A model generated the notes under the pieces. It made no database searches. It was given only the letters and a program-made list of their open reading frames with translations, and was not told the origin of the DNA. A stretch of DNA of 64,000 nt from NCBI RefSeq assembly GCF_003171675.1, contig NZ_QFZQ01000008.1:1-64000 (forward strand), given 5' to 3'. The translations under genes and the position numbers were made by a program. The first letter of the stretch is position 1. Each line of letters opens with the position of its first letter. The stretch comes from Reichenbachiella versicolor (GTDB taxonomy: Bacteria; Bacteroidota; Bacteroidia; Cytophagales; Cyclobacteriaceae). This document shows positions 19,072 to 27,002 of the stretch, in pieces.

Positions 19072-19980
19072 ATGAAATTATTACGCACTTATATATTTCT
19101 CGCATTAGTACTACTGACCATTCAATGTTGTAATACAAAAAGTAAGGAAGTGATAAATAATATAGATATACAAGGTCACCGTGGAGCAAGAGGGTTGATG
19201 CCTGAAAATACCATTCCAGCTTTTGTTAAAGCTCTAGAGCTTGGAGTCACCACTTTGGAGTTGGATCTCGCGGTAACTAAAGATAGTCAGTTGGTAGTTT
19301 CTCATGAACCATATATGGGATATAAAATATCAACAGATAGCCTTGGAAATGAGATTACCGAAGAAGATGAACTAGAACATAATATCTATCAAATGACTTA
19401 TGATCAAGTTCAGAAATATGATGTTGGTTTGAAGTTTCATTCATCATTTCCTGATCAGGAAAAAATGAAGGTAAACAAGCCTCTATTATTAGACTTGGTA
19501 CGTACTGTGAATGAATATTCGGCAAAGAACGGAATTGAAAATATTCGATATAACATTGAAATAAAGAGCAAGTCAAGTGGTGATGATTTATATCACCCAA
19601 CCCCAGAAGTGTTTAGCAAATTAGTCTATGATTTCATAGAAGAACATATGGATAAAAAGCTTCTGAATATACAATCGTTTGATTTTCGAGTTCTTAAATA
19701 TTTTCGTGAAAATTATCCTGAGATTGAGCTTGCAGTACTAATAGACAATAATGTTTCAATAGATCAAAATATTGATAGCTTAGGATTCATTCCAGAGATT
19801 TATAGTTGCTATTACAAATTATTAGATGGTGATAAAGTAAAATACCTTCAGATGAAAGGATTGAAGGTAATACCTTGGACTGTTAATAATCAGGAGGACA
19901 TCGAAGAAGTTTTACAGTGGGGAGTTGACGGTATTATTTCTGATTACCCCAATAGAGTAATTGACTTCATTTCAAATTAA
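19072..19980 (+). CDS. Glycerophosphodiester phosphodiesterase lipoprotein
   Basis: Hydrolyses glycerophosphodiesters to glycerol-3-phosphate and an alcohol. The 302-residue product begins with a lipoprotein signal peptide whose lipid-acceptor Cys is about residue 19 or 20, so it acts in the envelope. Catalytic features of the GDPD family are present: HRGARGLMPENT (about 37-48), LELDLAVTKDSQLVVSHE with the metal-binding acidic residues and histidine (about 63-80), and IEIKS (about 163-167). Its product feeds GlpD, encoded just upstream, which explains its place here. Confidence 0.93.
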   Translation: MKLLRTYIFLALVLLTIQCCNTKSKEVINNIDIQGHRGARGLMPENTIPAFVKALELGVTTLELDLAVTKDSQLVVSHEPYMGYKISTDSLGNEITEEDELEHNIYQMTYDQVQKYDVGLKFHSSFPDQEKMKVNKPLLLDLVRTVNEYSAKNGIENIRYNIEIKSKSSGDDLYHPTPEVFSKLVYDFIEEHMDKKLLNIQSFDFRVLKYFRENYPEIELAVLIDNNVSIDQNIDSLGFIPEIYSCYYKLLDGDKVKYLQMKGLKVIPWTVNNQEDIEEVLQWGVDGIISDYPNRVIDFISN

Positions 19981-20021
19981 GTTTGTTAAGAATCTTAACT
20001 GATACGTCAAAAACAAAAGAC

Positions 20022-20972
20022 ATGAGTATACCGAGTCTCAGCGACATTAAAAGAGCACATACCCGAATTTATCCATATGTAGTAAATACACCTGTGATTA
20101 CTTCACGCACGATAAATGAGCTTGTGGATGGGGAAGTCTTCTTCAAGTGTGAAAATTTGCAGAAGGTGGGAGCTGTAGAAATGAGAGGTGTTGCTAATTA
20201 TGTGTTTTCCACTCGTTCAGACTTGCGAAAAAATGGTTTTGCTACGCATTCTTCTGGTAATCATGCGCAAGCTGTGGCAAAGGCAGCTGCTCTGGCTGGC
20301 GTCAAGGCGTATATTGTGATGCCTCAAGATGCCCCTCCTGTGAAAATTGCTGCAGTAAGAGGCTATGGTGCAGAGCTAACACTCTGTGAACCAAATGAGG
20401 CAGCAAGGAAAGAAGCATGTGATAAAATCGTGAAGGAGACAGGTGCTATTCAGATTCATGGATATGATGATCCTATAATTATTGCTGGAAATGCTACAGC
20501 GGGTAAAGAGTTGATCGAAGAAGAACCAGATTTAGATTTCGTGCTCTGTCCAGTAGGTGGAGGTGGTATGGCAGCAGGGACTACTTTGATTACACATTAT
20601 GTAAGTCCATCAACTAAAGTCATTTTAGCAGAACCAGAAAATGTAAATGATGCTTACTTGTCTTTTCAATCTGGAGAAAGGCAAACATTGCCTGTTGACC
20701 ATAAACCAACTGTCGCTGACGGTTTGCAAATTTCAATAGGTGAACTGAATTTTGAAATAATCAAAAAATACGCCGATTCCATCGAGACTGTATCTGAAGA
20801 GGAAATTATTTCAGCTATGAGATTTGTATGGGAGCGGATGAAAATGGTGATAGAGCCATCAGCCGCAGTACCAGTAGCATTGTTGTTGAAAAACAAAGAG
20901 CAATTTACAGGTAAGAAAACAGGAGTAATTCTAGTAGGTGGTAATGTTCAAGTGGACAACCTTCCATTCTAA
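20022..20972 (+). CDS. Fold-type II PLP-enzyme homologue lacking the catalytic lysine
   Basis: Clearly related to serine racemase/threonine dehydratase: SSGNHAQA (77-84), the glycine-rich phosphate loop GGGGMAAG (179-186), VADGLQ (231-236), EPSAAVP (278-284), and the metal-site residues Glu204 and Asp210. However, the position of the PLP-binding lysine (usual context G-[SA]-F-K-x-R-G) reads GAVEMRG, with Glu53 in place of Lys. The residue that normally hydrogen-bonds the pyridine nitrogen (SGGN) reads VGGN, with Val306. It is therefore unlikely to be a normal dehydratase. I chose ATG at 20022 (316 residues), because an upstream TTG at 19983 adds a non-family tail. It follows the glycerophosphodiesterase gene by 41 bases and is probably cotranscribed. 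Confidence 0.88.
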   Translation: MSIPSLSDIKRAHTRIYPYVVNTPVITSRTINELVDGEVFFKCENLQKVGAVEMRGVANYVFSTRSDLRKNGFATHSSGNHAQAVAKAAALAGVKAYIVMPQDAPPVKIAAVRGYGAELTLCEPNEAARKEACDKIVKETGAIQIHGYDDPIIIAGNATAGKELIEEEPDLDFVLCPVGGGGMAAGTTLITHYVSPSTKVILAEPENVNDAYLSFQSGERQTLPVDHKPTVADGLQISIGELNFEIIKKYADSIETVSEEEIISAMRFVWERMKMVIEPSAAVPVALLLKNKEQFTGKKTGVILVGGNVQVDNLPF

Positions 20973-20974
20973 TC

Positions 20975-21736
20975 TCACCCGTATATCTCATTGAGAACAC
21001 CTGCAAGACGAACGCCTGCTCTTAGTAAGCGTTCGTTTAATGTGGAAATATTGTCATAGATGTACCGGTAGGATAATTTTTTGTTTTCAGGGATGTTGTA
21101 CACTTGTGATCTCAGATCTTTTCCTTCTAGTGCCCATTTTAAAACATCTTCGGATTGCCATTTTTGGATTTGCTCCTTGGTAGGGTGATTGATCCATTCA
21201 CTGTATTCAGTATACGATAGTTTTTGGTGATCTATCATATCAGTATCCCAAACTCTGTGCAAATTAGTTTCTTTCCACATGAACTCGACCTCAACTGTGT
21301 TACCACCTTTGTCTTGACCATTTCCTACATGTAGAGGCTGGTGAATATCTGCAATCAGATGAACTAGATATTTAAGGTTTTCTAATTCACTTTCATATGT
21401 AAATTCTTTCGATTTGAGTTCAGAAGTGATTCGGATAATTTGTTGGATAACATCACTTTTTTCTGGAATACCAGCTTCTTCATATGACTGTTCATCTGGA
21501 ATAGTACAATAGTGCCAAGGCGCCATATAGTTCATATTTGGATCGGATCGAACAAAGTCCATGTAATTGCCTATAAGTCCGAGCGGCTCATTATGAAGTA
21601 CTTTTTTTATGTTCTTTTTGGCCTTAGGAGTAAGGTGCTCAAAAGCAATCTGTCCAACAACTCTATGACCAGTTTGCCCCCACCCAAAAGCTGTAGTAGA
21701 TAACAGAAGAAGAATTAGTGTTTGGAAAGGCTTCAT
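20975..21736 (-). CDS. S1/P1-type zinc nuclease
   Basis: A secreted single-strand nuclease/3'-nucleotidase of the S1/P1 family. The signal peptide ends at about residue 18 so that the mature protein starts with Trp (WGQTGHRVVGQIAFEHL); the N-terminal Trp is itself a zinc ligand in this family. The other ligand motifs are visible: HYC near 76, HLIADIHQPLHVGNGQDKGGN (about 129-149) and LHRVWDTDMI (about 158-167). At 253 residues it is of normal size. It converges with the PLP-fold gene with only 2 bases between stops. Confidence 0.92.
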   Translation of the reverse strand: MKPFQTLILLLLSTTAFGWGQTGHRVVGQIAFEHLTPKAKKNIKKVLHNEPLGLIGNYMDFVRSDPNMNYMAPWHYCTIPDEQSYEEAGIPEKSDVIQQIIRITSELKSKEFTYESELENLKYLVHLIADIHQPLHVGNGQDKGGNTVEVEFMWKETNLHRVWDTDMIDHQKLSYTEYSEWINHPTKEQIQKWQSEDVLKWALEGKDLRSQVYNIPENKKLSYRYIYDNISTLNERLLRAGVRLAGVLNEIYG

Positions 21737-21758
21737 CTATAAAATTTTAATAGTATGC

Positions 21759-22895
21759 TTATTCTAGAACCCCAAATTTATAAATACTCTCAGAGTAGTA
21801 CTTTTCTCCTGGATCTAGTCTAGCACTAGGAAAACTAGGTTCGTTAGGACTGTTCGGGAATTTCTGTGTTTCGAGACAAATAGCTTCTCTAAACTCATAA
21901 GTTTGCCCGTTTTTTCCGATGGTATTGGATAAAAAGTTTCCTGTATAAACATGCAAACCGGGTTCATTAGTATAAACTTCCATGACACGACCGCTAGTAG
22001 GTTCAATCAACTTTCCAGCATAGTGTGTCTGTCCATCGAATTCATTTAGAACAAAGGTATGATCATAGCCCTTACCTCTTGCAAGCTGTTCGTTTTCACT
22101 ATTAATTTTCTCACCGATAAGCTTTGGAGTAATAAAATCGAAAGGTGTTCCAGTTACATTTTCAGGCTCTCCTAGAGGAATAGAATTGGGGTCTATAGGT
22201 AGATACGACTTTGCATTTACCTCGAGGAGATGATTGGTGATTTGTCCTCTGCCAGCACCCTTAAGATTAAAGAAAGAATGCTGGGTGAGGTTGACGATAG
22301 TACTTGCATCAGTAGTGGCTGAGAATTCGGTTTTAAACTGGTTATCGTTGGTAAGAGTGTATTTACAAGTTACCCTAAGATTTCCAGGATACCCTTCTTC
22401 ACCATCTCGTGACAAATAGCTTAAAATGACAGAGTTGAAAGTAGTTTTTTCAATATCCCACATAACAGCACAAAAGCCTTTTTTGCCACCATGTGAATGA
22501 TTTGGACCACTATTGACAGCAAGTTGGTAAGTTGTACTATCAAGTGTAAATTTTCCTCCTTTGACTCTATTTGCATATCTACCTATACTAGCTCCAAAGT
22601 AAGCCATACGAGTAGAAGCGTCTTCAATATTTTCAAAACCAGTAACAATATCCGAGAAATTACCTTCTCTGTCTGGCACAAAAAGAGACATGACTTTGGC
22701 TCCATAGTTTGTGACTTGCATTACTAAGCCGTTTTTATTTGTAAGAGTGATAAGTTGGGTTTCCTTTCCGTCAATAGTGGCTTGGAACTCTTCAGGAGCA
22801 AGTAGGTCAAGATTAGATGAAGTATTTTTTTGTTGACAACTCAAGAATAAGGTTGCAAATATCGAAATAGAAAACAGCGACATGGTCGAGTTCAT
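21759..22895 (-). CDS. Aldose 1-epimerase lipoprotein
   Basis: Galactose mutarotase family: interconverts alpha and beta anomers of aldoses. Starting at ATG 22895 gives 378 residues with a lipoprotein signal peptide (FLSC near residue 19); a longer frame to 22976 would put the signal peptide inside the protein, so I reject it. Catalytic context is complete: NHSHGGKKGF (histidine 1), LTQHSFFNLKG (histidine 2), GKGYDHTFVL, and CLETQKFPNSPN with the catalytic glutamate. Export suggests a role in handling sugars released in the periplasm. Upstream of the S1/P1 nuclease gene on the same strand with a 22-base gap. Confidence 0.92.
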   Translation of the reverse strand: MNSTMSLFSISIFATLFLSCQQKNTSSNLDLLAPEEFQATIDGKETQLITLTNKNGLVMQVTNYGAKVMSLFVPDREGNFSDIVTGFENIEDASTRMAYFGASIGRYANRVKGGKFTLDSTTYQLAVNSGPNHSHGGKKGFCAVMWDIEKTTFNSVILSYLSRDGEEGYPGNLRVTCKYTLTNDNQFKTEFSATTDASTIVNLTQHSFFNLKGAGRGQITNHLLEVNAKSYLPIDPNSIPLGEPENVTGTPFDFITPKLIGEKINSENEQLARGKGYDHTFVLNEFDGQTHYAGKLIEPTSGRVMEVYTNEPGLHVYTGNFLSNTIGKNGQTYEFREAICLETQKFPNSPNEPSFPSARLDPGEKYYSESIYKFGVLE

Positions 22896-23095
22896 TAAGA
22901 AATGGTTTTTAGTTCTAATGGCAAAATAGCAGGAATTTGACAATCCTTCCAATAAACCAACAATTACACTGTACAACTTGTATAGTTTCCGATTGATTCG
23001 TTGAATTGGTGTTATATAATCTCATTTAGTATTTCCGAAGTTCATATATAGAATTGAAATTCTAAAAGACGGAACTGTGACTAATGACTTCTGAT

Positions 23096-23103
23096 TAGCT
23101 TTG
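23096..23103 (+). promoter_or_regulatory. Candidate -7 box of purM
   Basis: TAGCTTTG followed by C matches the Bacteroidota TAnnTTTG box, 23 bases before the purM start. No clear TTTG lies about 20 bases upstream. Confidence 0.5.
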
Positions 23104-23126
23104 CAGGAAATTTTACAGATTCGATC

Positions 23127-24296
23127 ATGAACGAAAGATACATGCAGAGAGGCGTATCTGCCTCTAAAGAAGATGTCCATAATGCTATCAAAAATATTGA
23201 TAAGGGTGTATTCCCAAGTGCTTTTTGCAAAATCGTACCTGATATGCTCGGAGGTAACGATGATTATTGCAATATTATGCATGCAGATGGTGCAGGTACT
23301 AAATCTTCTCTTGCATACATGTACTGGAAAGAAACTGGAGACCTTAGCGTATGGAAAGGTATCGCTCAAGATGCTGTCATCATGAATACGGATGACCTTC
23401 TATGTGTAGGAGCAACAGACAATATACTTCTTTCTTCTACCATCGGTCGAAATAAAAACCTTATTCCAGGTGAAGTATTAACAGCTCTAATCGAGGGAAC
23501 AGAAGAAGTTCTACAGATGCTTAGTGACAATGGTGTCGATATAAAATCCACTGGTGGAGAAACTGCCGATTTAGGTGATTTAGTAAGAACCGTAGTAGTT
23601 GATAGTACGGTCATTGGGAGAATGACGAGAGCTGATGTGATTTCCAATGATAAAATTCAAGGTGGAAATGTAATTGTTGGTTTAGCATCTTATGGTCAAG
23701 CTAACTATGAATCTGAGTACAACGGAGGTATGGGTAGCAATGGATTGACATCGGCAAGACATGATGTATTTGCCAAAAAGTACATGGAAAAATATCCAGA
23801 GTGTTTTGACCCAGGAGTACCTACTGAATTGATTTATTCTGGTACTAAGGATCTTTTAGACTCTGTTGAAGGATCTCCTTTAGATGCTGGAAAATTAGTT
23901 CTATCCCCTACTAGAACATATGCACCGATCATTAAGAAGATATTGGAAAATTATAGATCTCAGATTAATGGAATGGTTCATTGTAGCGGGGGCGCACAAA
24001 CTAAAGTCCTTCACTTTGTAGAAGACGTTCATGTAATCAAGGACAATCTTTTTGAAATCCCTCCTCTGTTCAAATTGATTCATCAGGAAAGCGGTACAGA
24101 TTGGAAAGAAATGTACAAAGTATTTAACATGGGGCACAGAATGGAGCTATACGTCCCTGAAAATATCGCTAAAGACTTGATAGAAATATCAGAGTCGTTT
24201 GGAGTGAGTGCTCAGATAATAGGTAGAGTAGAATCATCAGAGACAACTAAAGCTACCATTACTTCTGAAAAAGGGACATTTGAGTACTTGAAATAA
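23127..24296 (+). CDS. purM: Phosphoribosylformylglycinamidine cyclo-ligase
   Basis: AIR synthetase, closing the imidazole ring in purine synthesis with ATP. The 389-residue form is the longer Bacteroidota type. The features seen are the N-terminal glycine/aspartate segment HADGAGTKSSLAYMYWK, the DAVIMNTDDLLCVGAT motif (about 83-98), STGGETADLGDLVRTV (about 145-160) and the C-terminal CSGGAQTKVLHF (about 288-299). Monocistronic, with its own -7 box and a strong terminator. Confidence 0.95.
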   Translation: MNERYMQRGVSASKEDVHNAIKNIDKGVFPSAFCKIVPDMLGGNDDYCNIMHADGAGTKSSLAYMYWKETGDLSVWKGIAQDAVIMNTDDLLCVGATDNILLSSTIGRNKNLIPGEVLTALIEGTEEVLQMLSDNGVDIKSTGGETADLGDLVRTVVVDSTVIGRMTRADVISNDKIQGGNVIVGLASYGQANYESEYNGGMGSNGLTSARHDVFAKKYMEKYPECFDPGVPTELIYSGTKDLLDSVEGSPLDAGKLVLSPTRTYAPIIKKILENYRSQINGMVHCSGGAQTKVLHFVEDVHVIKDNLFEIPPLFKLIHQESGTDWKEMYKVFNMGHRMELYVPENIAKDLIEISESFGVSAQIIGRVESSETTKATITSEKGTFEYLK

Positions 24297-24317
24297 CCTT
24301 ATACTTTCTATAAAGTA

Positions 24318-24358
24318 GAAACCTCTAATCTTGATGTTCAGATTGGAGGTTTCTTTTT
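24318..24358 (+). terminator. Terminator of purM
   Basis: Two stem blocks of 8 and 5 base pairs separated by one mismatch (arms 24318-24331 and 24340-24353), with an 8-base loop and a following T run, lie about 20 bases after the purM stop. Confidence 0.9.
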
Positions 24359-24626
24359 GTATGAAATTCCTCTTTGAAATCTAAAAGCATACTTTCAAAT
24401 CTAGATTATATAGAATCCATAAGATAACTACATTAAATAGTACATCTGAACAGTTCAACAATAGATTTTAATAGATCTCTCAAACGAACTTTATAAAGTC
24501 CTACACTTTGCTAGGCCAGCATGATTGATTGAAACATGAATGCAGTCCAGTGGATGGGTAGAATACAAACAAATTTTTTGGTAGTAGTTGCTGACTTTAA
24601 ACCCATGGAAAATCTCTTATTTTCTC

Positions 24627-24987
24627 GTCGACTGTATTATTCCAAAAAAGATATTTTTTAGACTAAGTCAGCTGGATTATTACGCGAAAATTCTTTTTTA
24701 CTTCAAGTCAGCCGGATTATTCAATTTGAAAATTTTGAGGGCTTCTCGTCAACTGAATTATTGAAGAAAAGATTTTTTTAGACCAAATCAGCTGGATTAC
24801 TCTGCGAAAATTCTTTTTTACTTCAAGTCAGTCGGATTATTCAATTTGAAAATTTTGAGAGCTTCTCGTAGACTGGATTATTGAAAAAAAGATATTTTTT
24901 GGAATAATCCAGCTGAAGCTCTCTACGAAAATTCTTTTTTGCTTCAATTCAGCTGGATTACTCAATCTGAATATTTTACGATTTTTA
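24627..24987. repeat. Higher-order tandem repeat: nine 40-base units in three 120-base copies
   Basis: Units start at 24627, 24667, 24707, 24748, 24787, 24827, 24868, 24908 and 24948. Each opens with a variant of GTCAGCTGGATTATT. The rest of the unit differs in three types that recur in the order A (poly-A, GATA, poly-T), B (GCGAAAATTCTTTTTTACTTCAA) shortened or complete, and C (CAATTTGAAAATTTTGAG-GCTTCTC), giving a 120-base superperiod; for example 24661-24719 and 24781-24839 align base for base with few changes. The last unit decays. No coding frame follows the period and no unique spacers are present, so it is neither a coding repeat nor a CRISPR array. Confidence 0.93.
24857..24923. repeat. 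67-base imperfect palindrome within the third repeat copy
   Basis: Arms GAGAGCTTC (24857-24865) with GAAGCTCTC (24915-24923), then CTGGATTATT (24873-24882) with AATAATCCAG (24903-24912), then A7 with T6, form a long hairpin. The right arm replaces the direct-repeat sequence expected at this place, as if a piece had been inverted. Confidence 0.8.
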
Positions 24988-25143
24988 ATTCATTGTCTTT
25001 GGAGAAAAAAATGATTTCAGGCCCTCAGACTACCAGATCAGGAAAAAAATCTTTTAGATAAAGACTTAAGACGTGGCTTCTGAGAAAGAATCTCCTCGAC
25101 CTAAGGGTTGGGGAATTAAACCTAATGGGCTATCTCCTTGAGA

Positions 25144-25776
25144 TTAAAATTTCAATCCAATTTTCAAACTCCAAGCTCTCATTTTTGCTGTCAAATCGTC
25201 CTCAGGAGCATTTTCTTCCTTGATTACATTTACTAATCCTAGGTCATAAAATACTCCTCCATAAATAATAGTATTTACTCCTGCCCCGTATTCCAAACCA
25301 GCTCCGCCAGTAAAGGAAAAGTCAAAGAACTGAAACTTATCGACTAGTTCATTATCATCTTCAAGCTTTTCATTGTAAAGCATTATTTCTCCCATGAAAC
25401 CGATTTGGAAATAAGCCTTCAAATCTGGCTGAATCTCACTTGTAAACAGTTTAAGAGTCGCTGGAAGTTGTAAATATTGGATCTTATACTCTTCTGCGAT
25501 TACAGTTCCATCAGCGTTTTCAGCTTTTAGAGAAAGTCTTTTAGGAGAGTAAATTAAACCTGTGCTAAATGCATAAGTATCGGACATCATAAAGTCGAAT
25601 TCAAGTCCAAATTTTGATAAGAAAGTAGCTCCATCACTATCGACAGATGTAGTCTCTCCATTATACTTTACTTGTCCATACGAAAATTCTGGGGCAGCCA
25701 TCAAACCAATTCTTAATTGGGCTTGGCTATAAATTGCACAAATGATTAAAGTGGCGGTGAGGATAAATTTCTTCAT
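25144..25776 (-). CDS. Outer-membrane beta-barrel protein
   Basis: A 210-residue protein with a signal peptide (about 1-19, ending SQA) and an 8-stranded type of beta-barrel pattern: alternating hydrophobic/aromatic strands such as LRIGLMAAPEFSYGQVKY at the start and a C-terminal strand ending WSLKIGLKF with a terminal Phe, the usual sign for outer-membrane insertion. It fits the PorT/OmpW-like outer-membrane barrel families; function is unknown. Divergent from gldB with 63 bases between starts, and its 3' end faces the repeat stretch. Confidence 0.85.
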   Translation of the reverse strand: MKKFILTATLIICAIYSQAQLRIGLMAAPEFSYGQVKYNGETTSVDSDGATFLSKFGLEFDFMMSDTYAFSTGLIYSPKRLSLKAENADGTVIAEEYKIQYLQLPATLKLFTSEIQPDLKAYFQIGFMGEIMLYNEKLEDDNELVDKFQFFDFSFTGGAGLEYGAGVNTIIYGGVFYDLGLVNVIKEENAPEDDLTAKMRAWSLKIGLKF

Positions 25777-25790
25777 GAGTCTAAAATAAA

Positions 25791-25798
25791 TACTTTTG
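25791..25798 (+). promoter_or_regulatory. Candidate -7 box of gldB
   Basis: TACTTTTG matches TAnnTTTG, 42 bases before the TTG start of gldB, in the 63-base divergent region. Confidence 0.45.
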
Positions 25799-25819
25799 TC
25801 TCGCAGTTTTTCAATTGCG

Positions 25820-25827
25820 CAAATCTA
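25820..25827 (-). promoter_or_regulatory. Candidate -7 box of the beta-barrel gene
   Basis: TAGATTTG on the minus strand matches TAnnTTTG and lies 44 bases before the ATG at 25776. Together with the plus-strand box it makes overlapping divergent promoters. Confidence 0.45.
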
Positions 25828-25839
25828 AAACCCCAAACT

Positions 25840-26847
25840 TTGAAGTTGTCATATATCACTCAGTTTTTAGCAGTTATTACAGGAATAGTAGTATGGTCCT
25901 GTGGATCGGATTCCTGTGAAGTCAATGATAAATATCAGTCTATTCCAATCGATATACCAGTAGAAAGGCTTGAAGAACAAACAAGAAATTTTAAGACAGT
26001 GGATGATGTCCTTTTGTTCTTGAATAGGAACAGGACAATGGCTGACTTTTTCTTGGATGCCAAGCAATACCCTAATGATCAGATATTAGCCAAGCGAATG
26101 CTGCCTCTTTTTCAAGAGCCATCCATAGATACTCTGACTAATGAAGCCTTGGAGTACTTCAAAGACTTAGATGTTTATGTCAAACAACTTGAGCATGCTT
26201 ATCAATTCGTGAAGTATCATTATCCTGAGACAAAAGTCCCACGACTACAGACTATGGTATCAGGATTGTACAATGATTTATACATATCAGATTCGTTGAT
26301 CGTTGTTGGTTTGGATTACCTTATTGGAATGAACGGATCTTTTCATCCTAACAACATTCCGAAATATATGGTAAGAAGATATATGCGAGAAAGCATGGCT
26401 CCGATAATTATGAGTTTCGTATCGAATGAATTTAACCAGATTGATCAGAAACATGGAACCCTGCTCGCAGATATGGTAAATATTGGTAAATCATATTATT
26501 TCGTGAAGCAATCCATGCCCTGTATTCCTGATTCATTGATCATAGGTTATACATCTGAAGAAATGAGACTAGCTAAAAGTAATCAGGAAGTCATCTGGGC
26601 CAATTTTATTGAGAACGAACTTTTGTATGAGACTGATCACTTTATGAAAAACAAATTCGTAGGTGAAGCACCTAATGTATTTGAGATCAGTGAGAAATGC
26701 CCAGGAAGAATAGGAGCTTGGATTGGATGGCAAATCGTAAATAAATATATGGAAGAAAATGATGTGACTATTCAAGAACTGATGGCTGAAACGGATGCGC
26801 ATAAAATCTTCCAAATGTCAAAATACAAGCCTAAAAACACTCGATAG
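25840..26847 (+). CDS. gldB: Gliding motility lipoprotein GldB
   Basis: A lipoprotein required for gliding in Flavobacterium and found across gliding Bacteroidota. The 335-residue product has a lipoprotein signal peptide with Cys at about 21 (GIVVWSC), the early segment IPIDIPVERLEEQ, and the conserved C-terminal block PGRIGAWIGWQIVNKYMEENDVTIQELM (about 284-311 in pieces), as I recall it from GldB. The start is TTG: it places the signal peptide exactly at the N-terminus and no ATG is available before it. No other gld gene is adjacent. Confidence 0.82.
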   Translation: MKLSYITQFLAVITGIVVWSCGSDSCEVNDKYQSIPIDIPVERLEEQTRNFKTVDDVLLFLNRNRTMADFFLDAKQYPNDQILAKRMLPLFQEPSIDTLTNEALEYFKDLDVYVKQLEHAYQFVKYHYPETKVPRLQTMVSGLYNDLYISDSLIVVGLDYLIGMNGSFHPNNIPKYMVRRYMRESMAPIIMSFVSNEFNQIDQKHGTLLADMVNIGKSYYFVKQSMPCIPDSLIIGYTSEEMRLAKSNQEVIWANFIENELLYETDHFMKNKFVGEAPNVFEISEKCPGRIGAWIGWQIVNKYMEENDVTIQELMAETDAHKIFQMSKYKPKNTR

Positions 26848-26953
26848 TGACTAGACAAAGGATATAAAACCTTGAGAAAAAAGGGGGTGATATATCTTCA
26901 TCGAGAATACCCTAATATAGATATCTCTAGCTTTCTACTTTAGTATTTGTTAG

Positions 26954-26971
26954 AGTGACAGATGAGTCACT
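26954..26971. promoter_or_regulatory. Inverted repeat upstream of the fucosidase gene
   Basis: AGTGAC and GTCACT are separated by 6 bases, about 32 bases before the fucosidase ATG. Position suggests an operator for a sugar-responsive regulator; this is inference. Confidence 0.35.
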
Positions 26972-27002
26972 AGACGGTCAATATTAGCATCAATAAATTT
27001 TT

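Larger units (their letters stand above)
24297..25143. other. 847-base gene-free stretch with nested tandem repeats
   Basis: Lies between the 3' ends of purM and the minus-strand beta-barrel gene, so no promoter is needed here. It contains the purM terminator, about 270 bases of unremarkable AT-rich sequence, then a nine-unit 40-base repeat (24627-24987), then about 150 bases with nothing recognised. The longest start-to-stop frame I noticed is 41 codons (24536-24661) and runs into the repeat; I do not call it. Confidence 0.8.

Noticed and set aside
21759-22976. 405-residue version of the aldose epimerase
   Set aside because: The first 27 residues would precede a normal lipoprotein signal peptide, so the start at 22895 is preferred.
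24536-24661. 41-codon frame before the tandem repeat
   Set aside because: Ends inside the first repeat unit; no homology or start-site support.
24627-24987. CRISPR-like array
   Set aside because: Units are contiguous variants of one another with no unique spacers, a 40-base monomer without separate repeat and spacer, and no cas genes nearby.
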